A stretch of 64,000 nucleotides of DNA from positions 1,116,001-1,180,000 of the forward strand of contig JADFAD010000006.1 in assembly GCA_015665455.1 (NCBI GenBank). Reading direction: 5' to 3'. This DNA comes from Oceanospirillaceae bacterium. Its GTDB lineage: Bacteria > Pseudomonadota > Gammaproteobacteria > Pseudomonadales > Litoribrevibacteraceae. The notes under the pieces are model-generated. The model was not told the origin of the DNA and did no database searches. It was given only the letters and a program-made list of their open reading frames with translations. Below are positions 16,181-26,150 of the stretch, in pieces (the stretch's first letter is position 1; each line of letters begins with the position of its first letter). Made by a program: the position numbers and the translations under genes.

Positions 16181-19100
16181 TCCGCGCTCCCTTCACCACC
16201 CGATCCATCGTTACTGGATAATTCAGACTCTAGTTGAATCAGCTGTTCAGATACTTCCTGCATCTTCTCATAAGCTTTTAAGTCTTGATCATTACGCTTA
16301 TTCATATTCCGAATGAGAGGGAAAATCCCCTTTCTCATGGTAATAATTAACACACGTAATAACTTATCCACATCAGGATCAGGTTGAGAAATAACCTCAA
16401 TCTGTTGAGGTGTTGTCTGAACCGATTGAGTACTCTCAGGTTGATAATCTGAGACAACGTTGCTGATTTGATTGAGAGACTGAGTAATACTCGCCAATGA
16501 ATCGGACAGCAGCTGTTCTGAAGCAAGATCGTCTTTCGTATCGTTGGCCGCACTTGCTCCCAACTGCTTCACCCCATCGACAAGATCCACGAGTTGGCCC
16601 ACCACTTTAGAGCCAACATCAGAATCCTCCCCTCCCATCGCTTTATTGCGTAGGAAGTCCTTTTTGATCTGAGCCCATCTCACTTGTTCTTCGTTGGACA
16701 TGTTGCCACGCAACTCCGCCAACTTAAGTAAGTTCTCTTCAGCACCACTCGTTAATAACTGCGATTCACCTAAATAATGGTCAGCAATCATTTGTAGCAG
16801 CTCATCATCATTCATAATGGCAGAAACTTTCTCTGCCATTTTGTTCATATTTCGATAACTACCCTGAAGCTTGAACGAAGGCTCGGTACGATAGGTATCG
16901 TCTTGAGCGGCTGAAGCAATGTATTGCTGATTGATCTTAAGAATCACATCTTGGATGGTGAACAGCTTCTTCAAGACCCCTGTTATCTCATTAATTTCAG
17001 CACCACTGTACTGATGACTTAAGTCTGTGGTCGCAACACTTTCACCTTGAGCCAATCGAACCAGTTTATACAGGTCATCCATTTCACGAGTCGCCAAAGG
17101 CGCCATCACGGAATTAGACGTTAAACTGTTCTCGATGTAACTCAGCGCAAACTGCTCTTCCATGCCACCAAGAATGTCACCTAGATTGTATATGTCAGCA
17201 CGGTTGGCCAACATATCAGGCACTTTAAAAGCGTCACCAGATTCGGTGTATGGGTTACCCGCCATAACGACACAAAACTTCTTGCCCCGCATATCATAGG
17301 TTTTAGTATCCCCTTTCCACACCCCTTCAATCCGTCGAGTACCATCACACAGAGAAATAAACTTCTGAAGAAATTCTGGGTCCGTATGCTGAATATCATC
17401 AAGATACAGCATTACGTTATTCCCCATTTCCAACCCAAGATTTAGCTTCTCTAACTCTTGCTTCGCCGTAGCATCAGGCGCCTGCTCGGGATCCAATGAC
17501 AGAACGCCGTGACCCAACGATGGGCAATTAATCTTCATAAAGATTAAGCCCAAACGGCTAGCCACGTATTCCATCAGGGTCGTTTTACCGTAACCCGGCG
17601 GGGAGATCATCATTAATAATCCCATGAGATCCGTTCGTTTGTTTTCACCAACGGTTCCCATCTGTTTTGCCAAGTTATCACCGATGATTGGCAAATAAGA
17701 TTCGTTGATCAAACGGTTACGAACAAACGAGCTCAGAGGTTTCGGCTTAAACGAATCTAACCTTAAGCCATCACGCTCTTCATCAATGATCTTTTGTCGT
17801 AAGTACAGATAATCATGATACCCCTTCACCACTCGATGCTTATGATCATCCATCCGTTGAAGGAACTCGTCCAAAGCAAAATTCAATGCCTGGTTTTGGA
17901 TTCTAGGATGATCCCCCAGCAAACCTTCAACGTTCAATTCGATGTCCACTTCCGTCGGACGTCGTTCAATTCGCCCATCGGCATTAATCAACGCAATGGC
18001 TTCTGGAATATAGCGCTTGAGCGAACCCAGTTTTTTCCCTTCGACCAAAGCAATAAACCAAGAAGAACTCAGGTTCCAACGTTCTGCTACTTGGCCTTTC
18101 AGACGATCCAAAGACGCGTGATACTTCCGCCAAGACACATCATCTAGCGTCCTTTTCAATTCATCCACTAACGTCTGCGCATACTTGCTGGAAATAAAGT
18201 CCACTCGTTCGCGACTTAATTCTGCCACCAAGTATTCAGCAGATCGAACCAGATCTCTGAACGTTAAATCAATTGAAAAACAATCAATAAAGGTCTTAAT
18301 TGACTCAAGAACTTCCTCAACCAACAAAGAAGTTGCTCTCGTGTTATTAAAGATTTTGAGCATGTGCGCCGCTGACTGTGCACGTTCATGCCACGTATCT
18401 GCTCTTTGCTTAATCGCCAATAACGCTTGATCTGCATTACGATCTAAATGTTGCATATTGGCCCAGAAAACCTGAGAAAAGCCTCGGCACAATGGATCAA
18501 ATTTCAACAAATCACAGTGATCCAACGCAGGAATCAATTGCTTAAGAAGTAACGACGCATCATGGTCATGAACCCCGCGTTCGTACCCTTCTTTATACCG
18601 AGGCGTCGCAAAGGCACGAACCAGTTTCATCAACCGATCGTCGTCCAGTAACGCCTCATGAAGCTCCGACACCGACAACGACTGCTCTTCTCTTTCTGCT
18701 GCCTGCAATATTAAAGAAGCCAAATACTCCGCTCGATAAACATCCGGCGTTTCAGACTCCAGCGTCATGTCCCAATAAGGTCTTAAGTCCAGTAATTCAG
18801 CACGAGTTAACTCTTCGAAATAATCCGTTCCCGTTAAGTGAACGTTTAACTCCCCATTACGAGGAATAATGGTTAAATCCAACTCTTGGGTATTCACACT
18901 GAAGCGATGCCGTGGCCCCAGCTTAATAACGTTACCACCGTCTTCGTAGATGTCTGTCTTATCGCGAAGCGCCCTAAGAGCCTGCTCCTGAATGGATTTA
19001 AAACGAGACTCAACGTCATCCGCTTTCACTGCGCTGTCCAGTTCTCGTAAGCGTTCGACCATCTCCCGAGTTTTTAATACCAACGCATCCGAAGCAAAGT

Positions 19101-21564
19101 ACGTGTTTAAGTCATCCGAATCTGTAAACTTCAACGATCGACGTTCGATGCTCGCCAAAATACGAGCGGCAGCGTCGGTAACCGATTGAGCTTTTCTCTG
19201 ACGCTCATCCAACAATTGTTGTTTATGAGATTCAAAGGATTCGTAGATTTCTTCACGTTTGGCCATGATGTCAGACAGAAACTGGTCGAACTCACTGAAC
19301 TGACTTTCTAACTCTTCCAACTGAACCAATAAACGAGATAACTGTTCATCGCAACGCTCCGGCGTGTTTGCCATGCCGAGAGCATTGGTAATGCTTTGAG
19401 AGAACAATTTAAATTGAGCGCTGAACTGGGCAACGGCTTCTTCAGACCCGAGCCCTTTTTGTTTATGTCGAGCGGTTGCCTTGCTTTGATTCAGCTTTGA
19501 ATAAACTTCAGAAATAGAGTCGATGATGCGCGTTCGTACGGTCGCATCATCCACCTTCAACGAAGCCATCAGTTCAGATAATAAATCCAACCCTTCGGCA
19601 GTGGATTCAATGGTTTCAATCAACGGCATTAAAGACGCTATGGTTTCCGCCTTTTCAACTTCAACATTTAAACCATCGATCTTCACTAAATAAGGCTCAA
19701 GCGCCTTTTCATCCGACAGGAAAACAACCGTTTGTTCGCTTAAATTAGATTGCGCCTCAACAACCGCCTCACCCAATGCATCAATATGATCAACATCAAT
19801 GTAACGATAGCCCTTGATGGTTGCTAAATGCCCTTGCTGATGACGAAGTTGGTTTAATGCATCAACATACTCTTCTGCGGTCTCCCAGTTTTCTGGCCGT
19901 AACGCTTGTAAAATCGCTTCTTGTTTAACCTCGGCTTCGGTCATTGCCTTTTGAGATTGACGACGAATGCTTTCGACTTTCTCAAATTCATCAATCACCA
20001 GCTCGGAAGTGGCCGTCACTTCTTTCAATAACTCAGAAACCGACGTTTCGGAGTCTGGCGTTTGATAATCGCTTACCCAATAATGCGCATCAAAAATCTT
20101 AGCCGCTGATTTACTCAACTCCTCGTACATCCGAGAAGACACCGACTGATTGTTAATTAAACGGCAAATGCTGTACAAATCTGAAACACCACGCACCAAA
20201 GCAGCATTCCCAATACGACCAAAGAATGTTTGGCTCACCTCTGCTTGGCTGGCAAAGTCTTGGCTCACAAACGGCGTCTGCCATATTTGCATCGGGTGAA
20301 CTCGGGTGGGCTCGCTTTCCGCAGAAAACACCACCAGCTTGCCATCTTCAGACAAGGCATAGCCATGCCCATAAATAGGGTTTTGGAGTTCTTTACTGAT
20401 CAAGTTATAAGCAAACAAACCAAACACTCCCTCTTCAGGCTCATAAAAGACGTACAACACGTCTTCGCCATTGGGGGATTTGATGATTCGCTTAAATTTA
20501 AGTCCTTCGCTGTTTTCATCAATTGAGTCTTGCTCAAACGACTTATATTCGCCCGTCTGAAGATAGAAACCACCAGGAAATATAATCCCATGGTCTTCCG
20601 GCAACTGGACGCACGATTGACCTATGGCCTCCACTTTAAGCACTTGCTCAGTCAGAGTGTTAAAGATTAAGTAGCGCCAATTCTCTTCTCGATAGGGAAG
20701 AATTTTAAGAAGTATAAGCCCACCCAATTCAGCGTATAAAAACCTCGCATCATCCATTGATTGGGTTTCATCGTCTACAGGCTCACGATAGATGCCTAAG
20801 CCATCTTCGGTGTTGTCTTCAATCTTGATGGTTAAATCACCACCAACGGTTTCTACGAAAACCTTATCAAGAATATTAACGTGAGGATGACGACCGTGTA
20901 CGATGTTTTCTCGATTGGTTTCAGTCCATTCGAAGTCATAAGACGGGGGCAACTGAATATCCCGTTCACCACGGTTATCAATGTATTTCACTTCTTTGCC
21001 GTCTGCAGAAACGGACCAACGAAATACACGAATGTCCTCTAAGCGCTCACCAATCTGAAAACCGGCCAGCAACTTCCCCTTTTGAACCGTTAATTGAACC
21101 AGTCTCGTGTGCTTGTAATATCTATAGAGCTCATCAAAATCACTAACAAACGATGCTTGAGATAAGAAACTGGACGCTAACTCTGCAGGCTCGAGTTCGT
21201 AATTTCCTCCGTCGTTTTTCAAACGAAACAGTGAAAACACGTCCTCTATTTTGGTTTCTTTTTTCAGGCCAAGAAATACGTTGTACCCAAACAACAGGTA
21301 GTCGCCCACTTGCACCATGTCGCGGGCAACACTGTTGTTTTCTGTACGAACACGAACTCTGGACACGACACTCATGTCTGAACTGCCAAATTCATCCAAT
21401 CTGGATTCGTTCAGCGTTCGCGTTAATTGATTAAGTTGTTTTCCTTGATCGGTCAATCGCTTACGAATGACTTCATAGGCACCGCCAGTGGCAACGGCAC
21501 TTTCGACGTTACTTACGTCATGTTCAGTGTCTGATTGTTCTGTAGACTGATCCTGCTGCACCAT
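16177..21564 (-). CDS. Giant AAA+ ATPase, DUF3686 / 'DNA repair ATPase' family
   Basis: 1795 residues from the ATG at 21564, which has GAAGGA seven bases upstream; a GTG five codons earlier overlaps that ribosome site and is rejected. Residues about 60-480 are beta-rich and match DUF3686, a propeller-like region. Residues about 500-860 are long coiled coils, and a large alpha-helical middle follows. The AAA+ module lies at about 1300-1480: Walker A PPGYGKTT near 1320, Walker B YLDDIQHTD near 1388, and a sensor region CVVMAGNPYTESG as in MoxR-like ATPases. The C-terminus carries further coiled coil. The family is labelled a DNA-repair ATPase by weak analogy, and no biochemical activity is established to my knowledge. 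It sits between the flotillin and rhomboid genes, suggesting a membrane-tethered remodelling machine. Confidence 0.9.
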   Translation of the reverse strand: MVQQDQSTEQSDTEHDVSNVESAVATGGAYEVIRKRLTDQGKQLNQLTRTLNESRLDEFGSSDMSVVSRVRVRTENNSVARDMVQVGDYLLFGYNVFLGLKKETKIEDVFSLFRLKNDGGNYELEPAELASSFLSQASFVSDFDELYRYYKHTRLVQLTVQKGKLLAGFQIGERLEDIRVFRWSVSADGKEVKYIDNRGERDIQLPPSYDFEWTETNRENIVHGRHPHVNILDKVFVETVGGDLTIKIEDNTEDGLGIYREPVDDETQSMDDARFLYAELGGLILLKILPYREENWRYLIFNTLTEQVLKVEAIGQSCVQLPEDHGIIFPGGFYLQTGEYKSFEQDSIDENSEGLKFKRIIKSPNGEDVLYVFYEPEEGVFGLFAYNLISKELQNPIYGHGYALSEDGKLVVFSAESEPTRVHPMQIWQTPFVSQDFASQAEVSQTFFGRIGNAALVRGVSDLYSICRLINNQSVSSRMYEELSKSAAKIFDAHYWVSDYQTPDSETSVSELLKEVTATSELVIDEFEKVESIRRQSQKAMTEAEVKQEAILQALRPENWETAEEYVDALNQLRHQQGHLATIKGYRYIDVDHIDALGEAVVEAQSNLSEQTVVFLSDEKALEPYLVKIDGLNVEVEKAETIASLMPLIETIESTAEGLDLLSELMASLKVDDATVRTRIIDSISEVYSKLNQSKATARHKQKGLGSEEAVAQFSAQFKLFSQSITNALGMANTPERCDEQLSRLLVQLEELESQFSEFDQFLSDIMAKREEIYESFESHKQQLLDERQRKAQSVTDAAARILASIERRSLKFTDSDDLNTYFASDALVLKTREMVERLRELDSAVKADDVESRFKSIQEQALRALRDKTDIYEDGGNVIKLGPRHRFSVNTQELDLTIIPRNGELNVHLTGTDYFEELTRAELLDLRPYWDMTLESETPDVYRAEYLASLILQAAEREEQSLSVSELHEALLDDDRLMKLVRAFATPRYKEGYERGVHDHDASLLLKQLIPALDHCDLLKFDPLCRGFSQVFWANMQHLDRNADQALLAIKQRADTWHERAQSAAHMLKIFNNTRATSLLVEEVLESIKTFIDCFSIDLTFRDLVRSAEYLVAELSRERVDFISSKYAQTLVDELKRTLDDVSWRKYHASLDRLKGQVAERWNLSSSWFIALVEGKKLGSLKRYIPEAIALINADGRIERRPTEVDIELNVEGLLGDHPRIQNQALNFALDEFLQRMDDHKHRVVKGYHDYLYLRQKIIDEERDGLRLDSFKPKPLSSFVRNRLINESYLPIIGDNLAKQMGTVGENKRTDLMGLLMMISPPGYGKTTLMEYVASRLGLIFMKINCPSLGHGVLSLDPEQAPDATAKQELEKLNLGLEMGNNVMLYLDDIQHTDPEFLQKFISLCDGTRRIEGVWKGDTKTYDMRGKKFCVVMAGNPYTESGDAFKVPDMLANRADIYNLGDILGGMEEQFALSYIENSLTSNSVMAPLATREMDDLYKLVRLAQGESVATTDLSHQYSGAEINEITGVLKKLFTIQDVILKINQQYIASAAQDDTYRTEPSFKLQGSYRNMNKMAEKVSAIMNDDELLQMIADHYLGESQLLTSGAEENLLKLAELRGNMSNEEQVRWAQIKKDFLRNKAMGGEDSDVGSKVVGQLVDLVDGVKQLGASAANDTKDDLASEQLLSDSLASITQSLNQISNVVSDYQPESTQSVQTTPQQIEVISQPDPDVDKLLRVLIITMRKGIFPLIRNMNKRNDQDLKAYEKMQEVSEQLIQLESELSSNDGSGGEGSAE

Positions 21565-21718
21565 CGTTAGATCCTTCACTTAGTACAGAAAAATATTTCA
21601 CGCGCCATGAGAGCACATTAAATAACGATATGAGATAACGGACGATCGCTCTAACATCGAACTTAAAAAGAACGACCGTTTAATCCGCTTTGACGTCTTT
21701 GAAATGAATGATTGTTCT

Positions 21719-23743
21719 CTAATGAGACAAATCACTTTCCTTCACTGTGTCTGTATTTTTACCTTGAGACGCCATCACCTTCGCCAACAACGTACTTACC
21801 GTACTGCTCTTGGTTGCCAAACCGTCAATGGCTTTACCAATGGACAGCGACTTAGCAAAGTTATCAAAGAAGTGTTCTTCGCCACCCACTATATCGATCT
21901 TAGTTTTCTGCAATGCCGCAGACAGAACTTCTGCGTTTTCTTTCGCAATGTCTTTACCGGCATCGATGGAAGCCATCGCTTCCTTGAAGGCAGTTTCAAG
22001 GCTCATGCGGAATTCTTCATGGTCGCGAGCCTTATCACTCATAGAGCCCATCGCATCAAATTTCTCGACCAGACCATCAGCTTCCGCTTTAAACTGCTCA
22101 CGAGTAACGTCCGCACCCGCCATACCAACTTCCTTCGTCGCTTGGGCTTCAGCAGAACCTTTAGCAGCCACAATCTCTGCATCCGCCAAACCCGTTTCAC
22201 GCAAAGCCTTACCTTCAGACTCGCCTTTCGCTGCGATGACTTCAGCATCAGCTAAACCGGTTTCGCGCAATGCTTTACCTTCCGATTCGCCTTTTGCAGC
22301 AACCACAGTTGCTTCAGCCAGCCCTTCTTTTTCCATCGCGTCCGCTTTAGCTTCTTGCACCTTAGCTTCAGCCAGACCAAGCGCAGCTTCTTCAGCCTGA
22401 ATACCTTCAGCCATTTTCTTCTTCGCATCGGCTTCTTTTGCTGAAGCTTCCAAGTTGGCTTGAGCCATCACTGTGATTTCAGTGGCTTTGAATTTGGCGG
22501 ATTGCTCTTCCGCTTCCGCCGCTTTCACTTGCTTCACTTTCTCTTCGTCTGCTTCCGCTTCTGCAGCAATAACCTGAACTTGTTTAGCTCGATCTGCTTC
22601 AGACACTTCACGTACTTCTTTAATGCGTTCTTCTTCAATCGCAACCGTTTTATCAACAGCAACACGCTCACGAATTACATTCGCGATTTCTTTTCTCTCA
22701 ATTTCAACCGCTTTTTCGGCTTCAATTTTTTGAAGTTCAACTTCACGTTCACGCGAAACCACTTCCAGATCACGAGCACGAGTCACTTTTTCTTCTTCAA
22801 TGGCAACCGCTCGTTGACGGTTTTGATCCGCCACTTCAACTTCTCGTTTTTGATTTTCCGTTTGAACAGCCAAGTCTTGTTCCACTTGAATCTTAGTGGA
22901 TTCGGCTTTTCTGCGTTCCTCTTCCTGAACCTTCAACGTTTCGGCTTCTTCACGTGCTTGAATCGTGGCCACTTCACGTTCTTGACGCGCTTCAGCATCA
23001 GCTTCTTGACGTTCAAGCTCGAGCATCGCTTCACGGGTTTCAACGTTCTTTTTCTTAATCGCAAGCGCTTCGTTTTGTTCCAGTTCATTGGTGATGACAT
23101 TTTGGCTGGCTGTTAATTCAGTAATCTTCTTGATGCCTTGTGCATCAAGAATGTTATTGGCATCCAAAGCACCTTTTGGTGTCTGTTCTAGGTAATCAAT
23201 TGCAACGTCTTCCAGAACATAACCGTTCAAGTCATCTCCAATCACTTCAACAATCTTTTCGCGGAACTCCAATCGATTTTCAAACAACTGAACGAACTCA
23301 ATCTGCTTGCCCACTGTTTTTAACGCTTCTGAGAATTTGGCGGCAAATAAGTCATAAACGGCGTCTTTATCGGACGCGCGATCCGCACCAATGGATTTAG
23401 CAACACGTAATACGTCTTCTTGGGTTTCGTTTACACGTAAGTAGAAGGCAACCGTGATGTCTGCTCGCATGTTATCCAAACAGATCAAGCCATCTTTACC
23501 ACGGCGATCCACTTCCAAAGTAATCAATGAAATCTTCATCAATTCTTTTTTATAGATGATCGGAAAAACAATACCACCAGTAAACTTAACTTTAGGTATG
23601 GAACCCAATCCGTTAATAATAAGTGCCGTACCCTGAGCCACTTTCACGTAAAACGCTTTTACTGCTGCGGCAAAGCCTAGAACTACAACGACAACAAAGC
23701 CTACAACGGTAAGCAAAGGCATCAATATTGATAAATCAGCCAT
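21719..23743 (-). CDS. yqiK: Flotillin-like SPFH/band-7 protein YqiK
   Basis: 674 residues from ATG 23743, preceded by GGAG eight bases upstream (a GTG three codons earlier overlaps it). One N-terminal membrane helix (about 10-30) is followed by the SPFH/band-7 domain (about 40-220, including FVQLFENRLEFREKI and LNGYVLEDVAIDYLEQTPKG). A very long Glu/Ala/Lys-rich coiled coil (about 225-530) and a flotillin C-terminal domain follow. Such proteins oligomerise on the inner membrane and organise microdomains. The stalk contains two 22-residue tandem repeats (GESEGKALRETGLADAE). It follows the YqiJ-like gene by 44 bases, the same pair as yqiJ-yqiK in E. coli, and precedes the giant ATPase by 154 bases. 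Confidence 0.92.
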   Translation of the reverse strand: MADLSILMPLLTVVGFVVVVVLGFAAAVKAFYVKVAQGTALIINGLGSIPKVKFTGGIVFPIIYKKELMKISLITLEVDRRGKDGLICLDNMRADITVAFYLRVNETQEDVLRVAKSIGADRASDKDAVYDLFAAKFSEALKTVGKQIEFVQLFENRLEFREKIVEVIGDDLNGYVLEDVAIDYLEQTPKGALDANNILDAQGIKKITELTASQNVITNELEQNEALAIKKKNVETREAMLELERQEADAEARQEREVATIQAREEAETLKVQEEERRKAESTKIQVEQDLAVQTENQKREVEVADQNRQRAVAIEEEKVTRARDLEVVSREREVELQKIEAEKAVEIERKEIANVIRERVAVDKTVAIEEERIKEVREVSEADRAKQVQVIAAEAEADEEKVKQVKAAEAEEQSAKFKATEITVMAQANLEASAKEADAKKKMAEGIQAEEAALGLAEAKVQEAKADAMEKEGLAEATVVAAKGESEGKALRETGLADAEVIAAKGESEGKALRETGLADAEIVAAKGSAEAQATKEVGMAGADVTREQFKAEADGLVEKFDAMGSMSDKARDHEEFRMSLETAFKEAMASIDAGKDIAKENAEVLSAALQKTKIDIVGGEEHFFDNFAKSLSIGKAIDGLATKSSTVSTLLAKVMASQGKNTDTVKESDLSH
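22175..22306 (-). repeat. 66-bp tandem repeat inside yqiK
   Basis: Two adjacent imperfect 66-bp units encode the 22-residue repeat that begins GESEGKALRETGLADAE, with a third, more diverged flanking unit. It extends the coiled-coil stalk by about three heptads per unit. Synonymous differences between units show it is not a very recent duplication. Confidence 0.7.
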
Positions 23744-23787
23744 AACAATCACTCCATTTGTTAATATTTTTCAATAACTTAATAAAT

Positions 23788-24474
23788 TTAATTTCGAAAC
23801 TCTTCTTCCGATATCACACGATAAACATGCGTATCCTCTAAATATTCCAGCAATACAACTTGATCACCTTTTTTAAAGGTGGTCTCACCATACGTACGAA
23901 CCTTTAAAATTAAGCCTGCTCCACCATCGGCTAAAAAAGCCTCGCCAAATGCATTGTCCACTCTCAATGAACGAACCACCGCTGTTTGTCCCAACACTTC
24001 TTTGACTGAATGAGACGTCGATTTTTTAAAAAGAGATCGTAACGGTTTAATCATAAAAGCTGTCACCATGGCAGAGATATAAAGACACCCGAGCACGACG
24101 GGCAGGCCTACAAGATAGCTAAGAATCCCTTCAGGTATCATCCCGAAAAAGTAATGAACGATGAAATAGCACAAAAACCATCCAATCAAAGACATGATAG
24201 AAATGACTATCGTGACTGGCACACCATTCAACCCAAACTTTAAGAATAACCCTGCCACCACATCGCCCACTGTCATGCTGTTTTTCGTTGAACTCAACTC
24301 CCCTTCAACATCGGGCACATCGAAATCTAAGAATTCAAGATCAACCACACCTAAAACAGCGAATAACCAGTAGCAAAGGGATAGCGCTAAAAAGAACGTA
24401 AAAAACACGGTTGGGAACGACGCAATGTTTTGATAGAACGGGTCCATCTTGTCACTCAGTAAAATTGCGAACAT
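23788..24474 (-). CDS. yqiJ: YqiJ-like membrane protein with OB-fold (NfeD-like) tail
   Basis: 228 residues. Three membrane segments are visible (about 15-45, 85-110 and 115-140), followed by a C-terminal soluble OB-fold-like domain at about 150-225 (VLGQTAVVRSLRVDNAFGEA ... GDQVVLLEYLEDTHVYRVI). This arrangement is the YqiJ/NfeD-like partner of flotillins; in NfeD proteins the OB domain contacts the SPFH protein. It is 55 bases downstream of the TerB-like gene and 44 bases upstream of yqiK, all on the same strand. ATG at 24474 lacks a strong ribosome site; an internal ATG nine codons later is an alternative. Confidence 0.85.
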   Translation of the reverse strand: MFAILLSDKMDPFYQNIASFPTVFFTFFLALSLCYWLFAVLGVVDLEFLDFDVPDVEGELSSTKNSMTVGDVVAGLFLKFGLNGVPVTIVISIMSLIGWFLCYFIVHYFFGMIPEGILSYLVGLPVVLGCLYISAMVTAFMIKPLRSLFKKSTSHSVKEVLGQTAVVRSLRVDNAFGEAFLADGGAGLILKVRTYGETTFKKGDQVVLLEYLEDTHVYRVISEEEFRN

Positions 24475-24529
24475 GCATCACCACCCAGATAAATTAAAAC
24501 AAATTAGAATAAGATCAATAAACCAACGG

Positions 24530-24769
24530 TTAAGAGACAAACTCTTGGCGGATTTCTTCCAATGCGTCACGCATTGCTTCATCCATTTCTTCTGGCTTAA
24601 TTCGGGAAATGATATTACGTAGAACGCGGCGCTCATTGTCGTCAACAACGCCGTCACGCTTTGCTATGGCAAAGATCTTTTTGAGTTCCTCCGCATCCAA
24701 CTTACCGTCGTCTGCGAAGCAATTGATTGACTGGAAAGACATTTCCAAATAGTCACGATTTTCTTTCAT
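24530..24769 (-). CDS. TerB-like small acidic protein
   Basis: 79 residues, acidic and all-helical. The segment FADDGKLDAEELKKIFAIAK followed by RDGVVDDNERRVLRNII has the spacing of TerB domains, in which acidic residues after each helix can bind a metal. TerB proteins occur in tellurite-resistance and phage-resistance (Ter) loci at the inner membrane. AAGGA lies about eight bases before the ATG. It is the first gene of the seven-gene minus-strand operon that continues with YqiJ and YqiK; the promoter must be in 24770-24830. The assignment rests on pattern, not on a database search. Confidence 0.75.
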   Translation of the reverse strand: MKENRDYLEMSFQSINCFADDGKLDAEELKKIFAIAKRDGVVDDNERRVLRNIISRIKPEEMDEAMRDALEEIRQEFVS

Positions 24770-25034
24770 TATTAAAGTCCTTTTAATAGTTCAGAGTTAT
24801 AACTTATTTTCTATTCTGTCATCGTGCAAGCGTTTAGTTTTATCGCTTAACATCGAGAACAGTTACCGCCAAGAATTCATTGGAATATTTCTACTGTTGT
24901 CCTTACCTCAGAAAATATTGCCTATCCTATCGCGTTTGAATAGAAACTTTTACGTATTCAGTCACACCTTTCTTTCAAGTTAAACATTTACTTCAAAGCC
25001 TCCTTATTAGGTGGCAGGCTTGGCTCAAAGACCG

Positions 25035-25958
25035 CTAGCGCTTTCGCTTTTTACGCTTCGCTGCTTTGGCTTCCTTTTCCGCTTCTTTCTTAGCAATAAG
25101 TTCAGCGACTTTCACTTCTTCCGCTTCAACCATGTCAGGCGTTTCTAGAGTCAATAGACCAAGAGTACCCGCTCTAAGTTCATTTAATAAAATTTCAGAG
25201 GCTTTGTGTAGGTCAATCCGGCCTCCCGGTCGGCGACACCCTCGAAGTCGACCAATTTCTTCAAGCAATTCAATATCACTTGATGGCAGCTCTGGGAGTT
25301 TATATCGCTCAACCATTCTTTCTGGATAAGCTTTCAATAGATACTCGCAGGCATACAAAGCAACATCATCGAACTCCATTGCCGTATTTTTAACCGCACC
25401 AGTCACTGCTAAACGATAGCCACTGTCAGGGTTCTCAAACTTTGGCCACAGGATGCCAGGCGTATCTGACAATAGAATGCCATTATCCAAATTAATTTTC
25501 TGTTGACGTTTGGTTACCGCCGGTTCATTACCTACTTTTGCGATGGTCTTACCCGCTAAGGTATTGATTAACGTGGATTTACCCACGTTGGGAATGCCCA
25601 TAATCATGGTACTGATCGGCTTAAAGGAGTCATCCTTCTCTGGAACCATTTTCCGGCACATATCTAAGATAGAGCGAACCTGACCTGGTTGCTCCGCCGT
25701 CAGAGCTAAGGTTTTTACGCCCTTTTCCTGCTCCAGATAAACCTGCCATTGCTTAGTGATCTCAGGGTCAGCAAGGTCGTATTTATTTAAAATCTTAATA
25801 CAAGGCGTCTCACCTCGTAGACTTGAAACCAAAGGGTTATTACTACTGTGAGGAATGCGTGCGTCCAGCACTTCAATGACCAAATCGACCTTCGGCATCA
25901 TTTCCCGAATTTCTTTTTGGGCTTTGTGCATATGCCCTGGATACCATTGAATCGCCAT
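25035..25958 (-). CDS. ylqF: Ribosome biogenesis GTPase YlqF
   Basis: 307 residues. Circularly permuted GTPase of the YlqF/RbgA/MTG1 family, involved in late assembly of the 50S subunit. The motif order is permuted as expected: G4 NKYD near residue 60, then G1 GIPNVGKST near 120 and G3 DTPG near 165. The N-terminus MAIQWYPGHMHKAQKEI is the family signature. The very basic C-terminal tail (AAKRKKRKR) should contact rRNA. It is a single gene, divergent from the 26151 gene; no operon partner is visible. Confidence 0.96.
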   Translation of the reverse strand: MAIQWYPGHMHKAQKEIREMMPKVDLVIEVLDARIPHSSNNPLVSSLRGETPCIKILNKYDLADPEITKQWQVYLEQEKGVKTLALTAEQPGQVRSILDMCRKMVPEKDDSFKPISTMIMGIPNVGKSTLINTLAGKTIAKVGNEPAVTKRQQKINLDNGILLSDTPGILWPKFENPDSGYRLAVTGAVKNTAMEFDDVALYACEYLLKAYPERMVERYKLPELPSSDIELLEEIGRLRGCRRPGGRIDLHKASEILLNELRAGTLGLLTLETPDMVEAEEVKVAELIAKKEAEKEAKAAKRKKRKR

Positions 25959-26150
25959 AACTAACCCTTCACATTATTTTAAGCAGAGCATTCTACCGGA
26001 AGCACCTGAATCCTCAAACTCATCCTTTATGAAAACAAATTCGTCCTTTCGATGGAGTTCGATTCATTCTGCTCATCCTAGTATTAACCTCAAAGCAACG
26101 ATAGACAAAAAATAAAAACAATAACGCAAAGCAAACTTCGAGGCACCGCA

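Noticed and set aside
22460-23116. Long plus-strand frame antisense to yqiK
   Set aside because: Low-complexity Phe/Arg/Asn-rich shadow of the Glu/Lys-rich flotillin coiled coil.
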